This document shows, in pieces, positions 1 through 10,344 of a stretch of DNA of 64,000 nt (positions within the stretch are counted from its first letter, which is position 1; each line of letters starts with the position of its first letter). The notes beneath the pieces were generated by a model that was given only the letters and a program-made list of their open reading frames with translations, searched no databases and was not told the DNA's origin. The position numbers were made by a program, and so were the translations under genes. Source of the stretch: Oegoconia quadripuncta (Eukaryota > Arthropoda > Insecta > Lepidoptera > Autostichidae); the NCBI GenBank assembly GCA_949316235.1, contig OX438744.1, forward strand, positions 2,232,001 through 2,296,000, written 5' to 3'.

Positions 1-249
1 ACGATTTAGCATTGCTGCGTAAAATAATATACATATCGTCGCAATTGGTAAATTAGCGACATATATTCGATATTGATCTAGTTTATTACGAAAATAGGTG
101 AGAGCCAGGGCGATACTGTATCGTCGGCACGTGGACAGGAGTTACGAGGCGTGCGCTCTGTGAATACGGGTTCAGATTGCTGGCGATCGTTAGAGGACAC
201 GTACGGATAGTACCTACATAAGTAATGTAATTTGTGTTACCCATTATGA

Positions 250-475
250 CCGGCGCTTGGAAAGATCCCGTGAGTAGTTAATTACAAAGCTTGTTGATCA
301 TGCAATTTAAACAAGAGGGATTGTAGGCTAGTCTGGCGTGAGGGGCATGCACTACGTCTACACCTTCGCTGTGTAGCATTTCAAGTTCTATGGTCACTGA
401 TGACACTGTATTATTGCCTGAGTACCCTGAATCGGACTGACACCATCCCCGCCATTAGCAAAGCCCACATTTTCC
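250..475 (+). repeat. Repeat G, copy 1 (unclassified dispersed repeat)
   Basis: This stretch aligns by eye with 12470-12680 and with the reverse complement of 6560-6720. Shared blocks are a 'tggaaagattc.gtgagt.gttaatt' region, an 'aca.ggattgta' region and 'gaggggcatgcaaatg'. No ORF or terminal repeat is seen, so its class is unknown. The sequence from 1 to 250 shows no recognisable feature. Confidence 0.5.
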
Positions 476-772
476 CTAGATAAATATAATATACCAGATG
501 AGTTTTCACCGTAATGAAAAAAATAAGACATGGCTAAGTGAAATAGAAGTTATTGGCATATGTAGTGTATTTTTTTTCAAAACCATAATCGACGTAAATT
601 GCAATAAAAGTTGGAGTCAGATTGCCATGATCAATAATTGTCCAATTAAACACATAGAGTTCTAGAACGACCGGTTGGAAGCGGCCTGCATCTAGCAACT
701 TCCCGCGATTTTCATCTATCCGATTGACTGTATTTATTGTACTTATTATATATATATGTATAGATAGAGATA

Positions 773-1202
773 AGGGCAAATTGGCCACCCCTATTTTCAG
801 ACTAAGCAAAGTTAATACATCATTTATAGAACACTATATAAGCTATTATAACCTTATACCTGGGAATATCATTAATCTAAATGAGAATCAATTTAAAGAT
901 CATGTCAAAACAACATTAACAAAAAAAGCTTTTACAAAATTTGTGACTACCTGAATGACAAAATCGCTTGGTATACTTCGCCCAGCTCCTAAAAATTATT
1001 AAATTGTATTAGTTGTATACTTTTATATAAAAAAAAAGAAAGAAAAAGAATTTCCCTTTCCGAAGCAGTAGTATCTTGGACATACTGACTGACCGAGACA
1101 TGTTTAAGCCCTATTTTTATTTCCAATAGATTTAAATTGACATTCAACAAATGATATCATTTATCTTATGTTGAAATAAATGCTTGAAGTTTGAAGTTTA
1201 TT
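773..1202 (+). pseudogene. LINE-alpha 3' end with ORF2 C-terminal remnant
   Basis: Frame +1 from 724 reads KLATPIFRLSKVNTSFIEHY, then FKDHVKTTLTKKAF. This is the C-terminal tail typical of insect CR1/jockey-group reverse transcriptase ORFs (family knowledge). The same protein tail is on the minus strand at 17868-18167. After the stop at 952-954 the 3' UTR contains a 'ttccctttccgaag' block and ends in ttgaag/ttt repeats near 1185-1202. The copy is 5'-truncated and its reading frame has decayed. Confidence 0.7.
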
Positions 1203-1312
1203 GTCATATCTGGTATCCACAAGACAAGCCTAGTTGCTTAATGTGGAACTAGATGACATTGTGTGTATGTTCAAGGATATTTATTTATTATTATTTATTT
1301 ATTATATCCAAA
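1203..1312 (+). mobile_element. SINE-A, 3' part only
   Basis: Matches the SINE-A tail: 'ctggtatccacaagacaagc', then a 'ggaactagatg' block and a 'aaggatatttattta' end. The tRNA-like head is missing because the LINE-alpha tail abuts it. Confidence 0.7.
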
Positions 1313-1799
1313 GTTGTGTTGCGTCAAAATGCAAAGCCCTCAAAGAACGACTCCATATATGTATTTGCAGTTACATTAATAAATAGCGCGTTTTACTTAT
1401 TTGAATATTTACCGGCGAACTCCGAACAAATATTTCAAATTGGTTTTATTGGGTTACGTAAAGTTTTCATATTTAAATTATCTTAAAAACATCCACTGAA
1501 TGCGTTTTAAAATGGATGAAAAGGAACTCAATGACGAACTTTATTTCTATCCAGACTATTTCTATGGAATTGAATATCAATCTTCGACAAAGTAATTTGC
1601 AGCCCAATAAGAACTCATAGTCTTTATGTTTACCACTTTAGGTGCAGAATGCCATGTAACAATTTTTGGTGTCTCTCACAAATATTTGTTCGAAAATTTC
1701 TACTTATTAGGGTTGGCAAAGATAAGTTTCAAGTGGCTTTTTAAATGTAAATGGGAATAAAAATGTGTTATCGTTATTGAAAACAAATTCTTATGATTC

Positions 1800-2130
1800 C
1801 CACACACACATAACTTCACAACTTTTACCCCAAATGGGGTGGTTAATGATATCCCAATTAACTGTTTTGGATGTCCCAACAATTAAAATTTTTTATACTC
1901 GAAACAAGTTTCGAAATATACAGAACTATACACGTGACAGGGGGTGAGCTCATCGCTATTGAAACGGGAAAATCTATAGATGTTTTTTGGTGGAAAGTTC
2001 TTAGTCGCTTTTTATGGCAATCACGTGAAGAGATAAGTTAAGGGGTGAGCCTATCACATTGAAACGTGCAAGTCTACAGATATTTTTTGGTGTAAAATCC
2101 CTTAGTCGCCTTATACAACACCCACATACT
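1800..2130 (+). repeat. Repeat E copy with internal duplication
   Basis: Recognised by 'ccccaaatggggtggt' near 1830, 'acacgtgacaggg' near 1930 and 'cttagtcgc' blocks. Related copies lie at 12950-13085, 32745-33010 (minus) and 55245-55400. The final third occurs twice in succession, at about 1938-2012 and 2041-2112, each with 'ggtgagc', 'ctatagatgttttttggt' or a close variant, and 'ttagtcgc'. Its class is unknown. Confidence 0.55.
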
Positions 2131-2138
2131 ACTCAATG

Positions 2139-2432
2139 CTTTATTTTGTAGGTACACAGGATACACTTAAAATAGTCAGATTTTAAATTTTTTTAAGCTA
2201 CTGCTTGTTCAAAAGGCAATTTTCCCCTAAAAAGAACAAGCAAGAAACTCGCGAGGTTGCTCTTTTATGTAAAAAAAAGATCTTTATATTACAAAATTAT
2301 TAATTATTATTTTATATTATAATATTTCATTATAAATTGTGAAATAGCCTGGTTATGCGATACGGGCTGTTTATGTACATGAATGTTTATCATCTAAATA
2401 ATCTGATATTTTATAATATGTTTTCTTAACAT
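2139..2432 (-). mobile_element. LINE-beta 3' UTR
   Basis: On the minus strand this carries the 'gagtttcttgcttgttc' block, 'gaacaagcagtagct' and a terminal 'acaaaataaagcatt'. It is 5'-truncated and holds no coding sequence. From 2433 to 3138 I see only a long poly-T near 2727-2741 and a doubled 'atggttta' at 2760-2780. Confidence 0.65.
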
Positions 2433-3178
2433 ATTAGTAACAGTCATAAAGTTTGGCTGTCATTCAATCAGTAAAACGCCTGAGTGTTTACTGAGACTGT
2501 CCCCCACACTCATTGTAGTACCTAGTTAGTCATAGAGCCGTGTTGGTGGATCGATCTTGAGACTGGGATCGCGTCTTGTTCTCGATACTATAGTTTTCCT
2601 TTATTTTTATTTTTTCTGATACTGTTTCAATATGAAATAGGTTCTCAAGCGTGAGCTGGTGGCCATCTCGGTCTCGAGAGCGGTTTGCGGGATGCGGACC
2701 TTGATTTCTTGTATGTTGTTGTGGTTTTTTTTTTTTTTTTTTCTCGGTGTGTGGAAATAAATGGTTTAAATGGTTTAAATGAAGAATTTGAACGTTTCCT
2801 AAGGTCTGGCAATTTTAAATAACAGGACGGTAAACTGGGGGTCTACTCTCTAACGAAAACAACTTCGATTGGCTCTAACTTCGGACTTTTTCTTCTGCTA
2901 AGAATCCTTTATTTGCATAACTTCAGAAGTATCTTGCGTTTTTTTTATACACACGAAAATTTGGTACAGTTCTGCAAATAGCAGTAGTAGTTGCAGTTAA
3001 TACAGTAGTTGGCAGCCCTCGATGGATGGACGGCAGCACGAATCGAAAGCGAACTCAAATAAAGCGTCGGCGATCAACGAGATCCAACTTTCGCTACCTA
3101 TATGTACAGCCGCGAACAGAATCATAGCATCATCCATATTCATACTTAATATTATAAATGCGATGCGAATGAAACTTA

Positions 3179-3480
3179 CAATACAATACAATACAAATAC
3201 ACTTTATTGTACAAAAGGAGGACATACATTTTACAAAACACAATACTGATAAGAGTACAATTAGGCGGCCTTATCACTAAAAGCGATCTCTTCCAGGCAA
3301 CCTTTGGGTGTAGGAGTATAACTCTATAGAACAGGCAGGTTGTGCAAAATACGGATGCAGATATGAAATACCTACATAATCAATTACTTATTTAATAAAC
3401 AAAAACTAAAACCATACATTTATACATATATATTATATACATAAATAGCTATATATATATATATACATATAGATGGATAC
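3179..3480 (-). mobile_element. LINE-delta 3' end with ATTGT tail
   Basis: Starts with four acaat units at 3178-3195, which is the minus-strand tail, then 'cactttattgtac' and 'gcgatctcttccaggcaacc'. It lies directly inside a Helitron 5' start ('aatattataaatgcgat' at 3149-3165), so it probably inserted there. An AT microsatellite at 3450-3468 follows. Confidence 0.65.
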
Positions 3481-3599
3481 CACATACATAACAAAATAAT
3501 ACACACATAAGTACCTTATAAATATATAATAAAATAATGAAAGAATTTGTAAAGCAATTACATACTTACATATGGAGAAACCGAATCTTTTTTCAATAT

Positions 3600-3690
3600 C
3601 ATTACGTAAAAATACAATTTTATAACTTTGGGGAGGTGGTCGAAGTACACCAAGCGTGTTCGTCATCCAGATTATCACTAGTTTTGTAAT
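3600..3690 (-). mobile_element. LINE-alpha fragment
   Basis: Nearly the same as 17855-17940: 'acaattttataactttgggg' followed by 'gtcgaagtacaccaagcgtg'. Only the end of the ORF and the start of the 3' UTR remain. Confidence 0.65.
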
Positions 3691-3692
3691 AA

Positions 3693-3882
3693 CCTACCAC
3701 CGTCTTATCTAAATCCGCCGCCAAATAGCAATGTTAATAGCATTGTTGTTTTCCGGTTGTCAGAGATAAGATAGCCCCAAATATTTGGGTTTCCGGTTCG
3801 TACGCTTCCACCTTCGGCCTCATCTTCACTTAACATCAGGTGTGATTGAAGTCAAGTGTTAACCCGTTGTGCATAAAAAAAG
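3693..3882 (+). mobile_element. SINE-B, 5'-truncated
   Basis: Contains the SINE-B core 'aatgttaatagcattgttgt', 'cttcacttaacatcaggtgt' and the terminal 'ccgttgtgcataaaaaaa'. It lacks the tRNA-like head and begins right after the LINE-alpha fragment. Confidence 0.8.
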
Positions 3883-4197
3883 TTTGGATCTTGATGCGCA
3901 GTGGTTCGTCCGATAACATTTGTAGAAATTGATTTACGGACAGGCTTTCACTCGGACAGCTGTCCCTGTAAATATTTACGGTGGGAATTTCCCAAATTGT
4001 CCCTGTTACTTTGCCCGTGTGGATCTTGAAATAAATAGAAATTGGAACACACAAAATCCCGTTCCCGTGGTAATTTCTCGTTCTACTATCTACAAAGTAC
4101 CTACTTGCAAAACTTCAGCTCCATACGTCGTGTAGTTTCCGAGATCTCGTGTTTAGTCAGTGAATGAGTGACCTTTCTCTTTACTTGTGTACATATA

Positions 4198-5116
4198 CAG
4201 GGTGTAATCGTTAAGTGTGCACAGGCGATTATTCCGTAACTATTATAGATATCAAAAGACTTTAAACTGATATCGAAAATACTTTACCTAATGAGTAAAA
4301 TGACATTAATAACTTTTTAAAAATAAAACGAGGAATATCCAAAAAAATTACATTAAACACTCCCATACATTTAGCATGAGATAGTAGAGATTTTAGTTTC
4401 CTAACTTTAAGTGGAATAGTATCAACTCATTTTACCCTTATCATTTTATAATTATGTATTATGATAGTGATGAATTTCAAGTAGATACACGTGTAGGTTA
4501 ATTATCTTACCACTTCAAATTAATAATAAACCTTGTTTCAATATCGCATTGATTTGAAGTGGCTGAAAAGCAACATACTAAATAAAAACAAAAAAAAAGA
4601 TACTATTTGGTGTTCGTTCTAAATTCAAATTCTTTATCGCGGATTCTCGTTCCCGCCAATTTATTGCGTTTTTCCAATTTGCGTCAATTATCGTGATTGT
4701 TGCATTTATTAATAAAAAAAATGGCATATTCCAATACAGAAAAAAGGGACATGTTAAAAATGTACTACAAACATGATTGTTACAATAGGGCAGCCATTAT
4801 TGCCTACAGAAGAGAGTACCCTGATAGAGAAGTTCCTTCTGGTACGTATTTACGTAAGCTGGATCATTGTATTGCACAACGAGGACGTCACTTCGAACAT
4901 CTGCTTTGAATAGGTACAAAATTTTGTACTTACTAAGAAATAAAATGTATGGGAGTGTTTAATATATTTTTTTTGGATATTTCTCGTTTTATTTTTAAAA
5001 TGTTATTAATGTCATTTTACTCATTAGGTAAAGTCTTTCGATATCAGTTTAAAGTTTTTTGATATCTATAATAGTTACGGAATAATCCCCTGTGTACATT
5101 TAACGATTACACCCTG
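4198..5116. mobile_element. Non-autonomous DNA transposon with ~175-bp inverted ends
   Basis: The left end (4198-4372) and the reverse complement of the right end (4943-5116) align along about 175 bp with only scattered differences. Both begin CAGGGTGTAATCGTTAA. The element is flanked by TATA on both sides (4194-4197 and 5117-5120), which fits a TA or TATA target duplication. The interior has a 62-aa ORF resembling a transposase N-terminal domain. With no catalytic domain inside 919 bp, it must depend on a transposase encoded elsewhere. The superfamily is not determined; the TA-type target suggests a Tc1/mariner-like group. Confidence 0.85.
4721..4909 (+). CDS. Small HTH protein, transposase N-terminal remnant (DUF4817-like)
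   Basis: This is a 62-aa ORF starting at the ATG at 4721. An upstream TTG at 4697 is in frame but unlikely to be used. It reads MAYSNTEKRDMLKMYYKHDC, then NRAAIIAYRREYPDREVPSG and TYLRKL. The spacing of YxxxEKxDM...Y...C.N...A...Y...YPDR..P...T...L resembles the DUF4817 helix-turn-helix found at the N-terminus of insect transposase-like proteins (recalled family pattern, not searched). It lies centrally between the long inverted ends and stops after the HTH. It could act as a DNA-binding repressor-like fragment or simply be debris. The upstream AT-rich stretch gives no clear promoter. Confidence 0.5.
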   Translation: MAYSNTEKRDMLKMYYKHDCYNRAAIIAYRREYPDREVPSGTYLRKLDHCIAQRGRHFEHLL

Positions 5117-5785
5117 TATATAGGTTACTATTCAATTTCATACTCACAAATCAACATCCTTACAAAAACAATTCTCTTTCTTACTTCCTTTAAATATTTA
5201 GAGCGAGAGAAAATACATCGACGCCTTCAAAGGTGAACAAAACACGCAAAAGAAATAAATAGGCTGGAAACTAATTCACAATATTTTTATACTCGGCCAA
5301 CCGTAAAAGAACTTATTTGTATGAAAGCATTTATTATGTACTTTCGCACGTGACTGTACCGAATTGGAGGCAGTAGGCATTTTGCCGATCCTTTTTTTCG
5401 TAATGTTTGCCAACTTTGAGTAGATAGTTTGGGAGTATTTCGCCTATTTTCTGCTTAGTTCCACATGTATTTCGGTAAAAGTTTTGCGATCGCGAGAATG
5501 GAATCGCTTGTGTTTCCTGTCTGGTAGTTTACGTAGGTTTTTTTTTTTAATTCTCAGTGGACTTTTCCGCTATCTTACTGTCGATGTGCTTTACAAATTT
5601 AATCTTTAAGCGAGGCGACTAGGGGACTAGTCATTACAATTTGCTGGAATCTGTTCGTTTGACCTGAGTTTATCATTCACCGAGATTTTATAGCCGACCT
5701 TTAACCCCTGACGTCAAAAGAGGCCTTATAAGTTTATTGCTATTATATTTGACTACTACAATAGTTGGTTGGTACATTTGGATGT

Positions 5786-6099
5786 TTTTTTTAAGCACTA
5801 CTGGTTGGTACTTGTCCTCAATCACACTTAGTGAAGATGAGGCCGAAGGTGGAAGAGTATAACCCGGAAACCCTTTCTTATTTAGGGAACTGGTTATCTT
5901 ATCTCCGACAAACGGAACCCAACAATGCTATTAACATTGCTTTAGATTAGATAGCAAGGTAAGATAGGTAGCTAGCTTAAAATGCCCTACCACCAACCAA
6001 ACCGAGTACCTACTAAATATGTACCCCGCTCGGAATCGAAGCTACTAACTACGATTCGTAAACCCTGTGTTGTTTACAAGGAGCTACGCAGGCGGTTAT
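5786..6099 (-). mobile_element. SINE-B, near full length
   Basis: Minus-strand copy with the poly-A end at 5786 (tttttttaagcac). The head lies at 6060-6099, with a degraded 'gcctgcgtagctcc' A-box region. The B-box area near 6030 is mutated ('cgattccgagcgg'), so its Pol III promoter is probably dead. Confidence 0.75.
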
Positions 6100-6162
6100 A
6101 ATATCACAAATTTTCTTAGGTTTACTAAATTTTCAGTACATAGTTATATTAAAGAACTCTCT

Positions 6163-6360
6163 TTCCGTTCCGCGGCTTCGCCTGCGTAACTTTATCGCGG
6201 AAATTTGTTTATCCCGCGGGAACTACTCACTTTATCGGGATAAAAAATTCTATGTCACAATCCAGGGCACATTCTACTTATATACCAAATTTCATCCAAA
6301 TCCGTCCATCCGTTTCGCTGTGATTGAACAACAAACAAACAAACTTTCCTCCATATTGCC
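6163..6360 (-). mobile_element. Helitron-like repeat
   Basis: The minus strand reads 'tggatgaaatttggtat', 'ataaagtgagtagttcccgc' and 'cgcaggcgaagccgcgg', the conserved order of this family. The TC start is missing or degraded at 6360. Confidence 0.65.
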
Positions 6361-6410
6361 ATGCCTGACAAGGTACATGTGTATGTTAGTATGTTACCTA
6401 TGTATTGTTA

Positions 6411-6900
6411 CTATGACATGTGTAATGCAATAAATATATGTCGTAGATGGGTAATGGATGTTGTAGTCGCGTGGTAAAGGGTTGCTCGGGCAATGGCGAC
6501 ATTATTGCAAGCTACTATAGGCGAATCGACAACGTATTCACATACGATTATGATCATTGAATAGTAAACATTTGCACGCCCCTCATGCCATACAATTTGG
6601 CCCCCGCGTGCAGTCTGTGGAATTCGACCGGACCTGGTATTCAATTCCTCCTTGCTCAAATCTCATGACCAACTTCTTATTAACTAACGACTCACCGGAT
6701 TCTTCCACGCGTCGGTGATATTAAGTAATCGAAATCACTCACAGTCGTTGATGTGTTCAGTGGAGCTCCGATTCCTTTGAAGGCTGGTAGCAAAGTCCCT
6801 GTCATTTTCGATGTGCGGACCTTATATTAACATCGTCACCGCGCCATTTCCGGCGATACCAGCGCCACCAGGTTTACTTCTCATTAACCGCGTATTATGA
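6411..6900 (-). repeat. Repeat G, copy 2
   Basis: The minus-strand sequence parallels 12285-12805: a shared 'ggtggcg.tggtatcgccgg' block, 'gcgcggtgac', 'ggtccgcacatc', 'gagtcgtta.tt.ataagaag' and 'attgcccgagcaac'. It is the most GC-rich of the three copies. The 82-aa minus ORF inside it has no recognisable domain. Confidence 0.55.
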
Positions 6901-6959
6901 TAGTCAGTTGACCGTTTGAATAATGAATTCTATCGCTAATTTATCGCTATCTGCGACAT

Positions 6960-7019
6960 ATATATGAATTATAAACAAAGAAACATATAAACAAACTTTT
7001 GCATTTATAATATTAGTTA
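6960..7019 (-). mobile_element. Helitron-like 5' stub
   Basis: The minus strand begins 'taactaatattataaatgc' and runs through a decayed 'aagtttgtttatatg'. Only the first 60 bp remain. From 7020 to 7405 I see no gene or recognisable repeat. Confidence 0.5.
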
Positions 7020-7409
7020 CATGCTAATACTCCAAGCTCTGTACCAAGTCTTAATATTTTCCAGAGAAAAATACTTAGTTCCTTATTTTTCAAAGTTACA
7101 CTTTGCTTTGACAAACTTTAAGCATCAACATGACGAACTAGTCTCGTAACGTTGTTACACTTTATGAGCTAAGTTGCAAGTTGAGCGGTAGTTCTAAGTG
7201 CCTGTTAGAACTTCCCAAATTCAGACCGCAATGGGCACACCACAGCAAGCGAATTTCGGAAAATAAGTGTAATTCGCTTGTTTAAAAATTCAAAATCTTC
7301 GCTAATTTCGACGGTAGTCCATCAGCCATGTTATCAACTATAATGATGTCGTCATTCCATTCGCTATTCGTCGAATTTGATATTTGACACTGTCGTTTGC
7401 CGTTTAAAA

Positions 7410-7600
7410 TGTCCGCTTGGCTAGCTACCGTCATCTTATCTAAATCTGCCGCCAAGCAGCAATGTTAATAGCATTGTTGTGTTCCGGTTATCAGAGATAA
7501 GATAGACAGTCCCCCAAATGTGTTGGGGTTTCCGGGTCAGTACGCTTCCACCTTCGACCTCATCTTCACTTAACATCAGGTGTGATTGAGGTCAAGTACC
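7410..7600 (+). mobile_element. SINE-B, truncated at both ends
   Basis: Begins 'gtccgcttggctagctacc' and ends 'gattgaggtcaagtacca', before the usual poly-A. 7601-7860 is featureless. Confidence 0.75.
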
Positions 7601-7859
7601 AAGAGAACGAGACCGATTGTGTCTAGATTATGTATATAATTTCCAATTCCACTGCCCTAGCAATTCTTAAGCTGAAAGATTTATTTAGGTAATTAATCAT
7701 TTCGGTTATCAGAATAGAGACATCAGTATAAAATTGTTCAGTGAGGTAAGTGCGTTGGAGATGTAGGTACCTACAGCCGTGATGAGGAAATTCGATTTAA
7801 AACTGAAATAACAATAAATTGAAAATTCAGAAAGCGCCAGAGAAAGCAGCGACTAAAAC

Positions 7860-8110
7860 AAAACTGCTGAACCGATTTTGATAAAACATGTCTACGAAAA
7901 TTTTCCAATAAAGAATACTGCATCCAAATCGGTTCACCCATTTAAAAGCTACGGTGCCACAGATAGACACGCACACTTAGGGTCGGGTATTAAAAAGCTA
8001 AATAACTACAAAACGGGTTTAAACGATTTTGATCAAACATGACTAAGAATGTATCCCCGTGATTAATATGAAATATGTATGAAAAAAAATAATTAAACTA
8101 TCGAATAACT
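7860..8110 (+). repeat. Decayed repeat with 'gaaccgattttgat' blocks
   Basis: Two internal blocks resemble each other: 'ctgctgaaccgattttgat' near 7863 and 'cgggtttaaacgattttgat' near 8016, each followed by 'aaacatg'. Similar sequence occurs at 40545-40600 and 52390-52470. It may be an old Helitron-like or RTE-derived unit. No coding potential is seen. Confidence 0.35.
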
Positions 8111-8247
8111 TTAGCATCATCGAAACACACAAATAAACTAAAATTAAATAAACGATGGTTAAAATCTATATCACAATTGCGTTTATTATAGGCCTTGCAT
8201 ATTCTACACAGAGGATTATTTTGGGAAACGTATTTAACCTTGTCTGT

Positions 8248-8508
8248 GGCATAATGTAAACAACATAGCGTTTACGAATCGTAGGTCGCGGGTTCAATTC
8301 CCACGGGGACATGTTTAAGTACTCTGTTTGGTTGGTGGTAGGGCATTTTAAATGTACCACCATCTTACCTAAATCTGCCACCAAACAGCAATGTTAATAG
8401 CATTGTTGTTCCGGTTGTCACAGATATTTTGTTGTATCCGGATCTCAATTCACTTATCATGAGGTATGATTGGATAACAAGTGTTAACTCAGTGTGCATA
8501 AAAAAAAC
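8248..8508 (+). mobile_element. SINE-B with tRNA-like head
   Basis: The head 'tctgtggcataatgtaaac' precedes a B-box-like GGGTTCAATTCCC near 8290. The tail 'gtgtgcataaaaaaaac' is at 8492-8508. The inner third is diverged ('ttttgttgtatccggatctc'). Confidence 0.8.
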
Positions 8509-9108
8509 TTTGTTGTTGGACATCGGTACAGAGAACAATTATTTTTAAGCTATAATAATAATTTTTTTTTATTGCTCAAGCAAGCATTTTACATCACTAT
8601 ACATTCCAATATACTGGGGCATAATGTAATTAATCGTTATTGCCTGTTCTCCATTAGTATGTGAATTGTGGTACAAGTTAACACTAATCACGCGATCAGG
8701 CGATCATTTTTTACAAATTAGTTTTATTCATGCTTCTGTAGAAGATCTATTTGGTGTAGGGGTATATGATATTGTTCAATCCCAACGCTGTGTGTATTCG
8801 AACATAATAAGTTGTCCAAACAACCTTAGCAAATGACGTATTTCTGTCTTAATAAAAATTACTTCTTCTTACTTGTACAGCCGGGAGGAGAACATCGTTC
8901 GGTGAGCTGAACTGAAAATATTCCTGTACATTAACAGCAATTGTGTTATTGTAAAAGTTACCATTAGAGTAATACAAATTAATGCAGTCCATAAAAGTTT
9001 ATGTGCATTTTATTAAATACCAGCGCGCACAGATATAGTGTACGCGCGAACGCAGGGCGACGGTGCGGGGGGCGCGGGGAGTGAAGACAGCGGTGTACGG
9101 CGCGGACA
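8509..9108 (+). other. No gene seen; probable 5' part of an LTR
   Basis: There is no ORF or recognised SINE or LINE. The last 80 bases (9028-9108) are strikingly GC-rich, with tracts such as 'ggtgcggggggcgcgggg'. This part may belong to the LTR described next, but no TG boundary could be fixed. Confidence 0.3.
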
Positions 9109-9315
9109 ATGTTAATGACATTAGGTCAATCAGCGGCGTCGATTAAACAGTGCATTTTTTCTTAAAACTTTATTATATACATTTCTCTGTCAATTTTAAA
9201 CTGTAAAAGGACAATAAACTTAGTTTCCTAAAAGGGACTTGGCTACTTATTGCGAAGAAACCTAAAACATAGTTTCGAACGAAACATTGGTGACCCCGAC
9301 GCGATACGGAAACCA
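9109..9315 (+). mobile_element. LTR retrotransposon remnant: LTR 3' part and primer binding site
   Basis: A stretch with TATA-like 'tttattatatac' (9166-9180) and an 'acaataaac' poly-A-signal-like site (9210-9219) ends in 'gaacgaaaca'. It is followed at once by 'ttggtgaccccgacgcgat', which has the TGGTGACCCC form of a tRNA primer binding site just inside a 5' LTR. The LTR end rule (...CA) is met. BEL/Pao affinity is my recollection of similar sites and is not proven. No gag or pol follows: downstream are the leader microsatellite and a minisatellite, then a SINE. Confidence 0.5.
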
Positions 9316-9499
9316 GCATCGAGATATCTACTAATAATCCAGGATCAAGAAGCTGGAATACCTGCGCATTACCAAGGGAAGTAAGCCCGCTTTTTTTTAA
9401 TTACCATCAAAATTTTGTATGATCACTGAGGCTATCAAACCGTCCAACTCCGAAATCGAGAAAAAACCTGCTATTTTAATATGATCGTACCAATTATAT

Positions 9500-9575
9500 T
9501 CTGTTGTGTTATGTTCTGCTCTGCTCTGTTCTGTTGTGTTATTGTGTTGTGTTGAGCTCTGTTCTATTATATTAT
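9500..9575 (+). repeat. Degenerate (CTGTT/CTCTG)n microsatellite
   Basis: Reads as runs of ttctgttgtgtt and ctctgctctg-like units. It probably lies in the untranslated leader of the LTR element remnant. Confidence 0.7.
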
Positions 9576-9674
9576 ATTCAATTAAGATCGAATTAAGAAA
9601 GCTTGAATCACATAAACGCTACACAACTGAATTGCAATTATGTGAAGGTCGACTTAACGTAAAAACGAATTTTC

Positions 9675-9842
9675 GAAGTGCGACCCAGTTCGAATCGCGG
9701 AAGTGCGACACAAGGAAAATGCGACAGAATGAAACTGCGACATAGTGAAAATGCGCCATAATAAAAGCGCGATAGAATAGATTGAAAGTGCGACATAGTG
9801 GAAACGAGACATAAGCGCGACAGATTGAAAGTGCGACAGAAT
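9675..9842 (+). repeat. Degenerate minisatellite, unit ~ 'gtgcgacatagtgaaa'
   Basis: About ten irregular units of 14-18 bp each contain gtgcgac, atgcgac or a variant followed by a 'atagtgaaa'-like spacer: 9693, 9720, 9736, 9752, 9768, 9787, 9810 and 9831 are examples. The block ends where a SINE-A copy begins. Confidence 0.75.
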
Positions 9843-9847
9843 ATTAC

Positions 9848-10017
9848 GTTTTGTATGATGAATACGGAAGTATGACTTATGGATGTTTCATTTATGTGTA
9901 ATTTACAAAAAATAAATATATTCGTGTAGGATCAACTATCTGGTATCCAAAATACAAGCCTAGTTGCTTAGTGTGGAACAAGATGGCGCTGTGTGTATGT
10001 CCAAGGATATTTTAATG
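9848..10017 (+). mobile_element. SINE-A, head lost
   Basis: Starts at 'ttgtatgatgaatacgg' and runs through 'tggcgctgtgtgtatgtcc' to 'aaggatatttt'. The tRNA-like part is replaced by the minisatellite. Confidence 0.75.
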
Positions 10018-10019
10018 GC

Positions 10020-10115
10020 GTAGCATTTTCCACAGATGATTTCTCTATACGAAGGAGTACATACTGATTGACAGATAAGTGAATAAGCCCCATTAATATT
10101 TCCAACTAGTATTTA
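10020..10115 (+). mobile_element. LINE-alpha 3' UTR fragment
   Basis: 'gatgatttctctatacgaag', 'catactgattgacagataag' and 'aagccccattaatatttcc' match the 3' UTR blocks at 48125-48205 and 1055-1125. Confidence 0.55.
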
Positions 10116-10124
10116 CCCGCAGTA

Positions 10125-10320
10125 TCGTCCGTTTGTTTAAATAACATGTAATTAGTTTATTCCATAGAAACTACTCACTTTATCGGGGCTGAATGGATCT
10201 TATGTTCTTTTTCGGGGAATATTCTGTGTACCAAACAGTAAAATCTTTTCATCCATTTAGCTGTGGTAGAGCAATACACAAACACCCAAACTTTCGCATT
10301 TACAATATTAGTTGAACTAG
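10125..10320 (-). mobile_element. Decayed Helitron-like repeat
   Basis: The minus strand retains 'aactaatattgtaaatgcg', 'aaagtttgggtgtttgtgta' and 'gataaagtgagtagtttct'. The interior is strongly diverged. Confidence 0.5.
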
Positions 10321-10344
10321 TTGGAAGTTAGATAGTAGTTGGAT

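Noticed and set aside
9675..9842. CRISPR-like array
   Set aside because: Units of 14-18 bp are degenerate and the spacers are only variants of one another.
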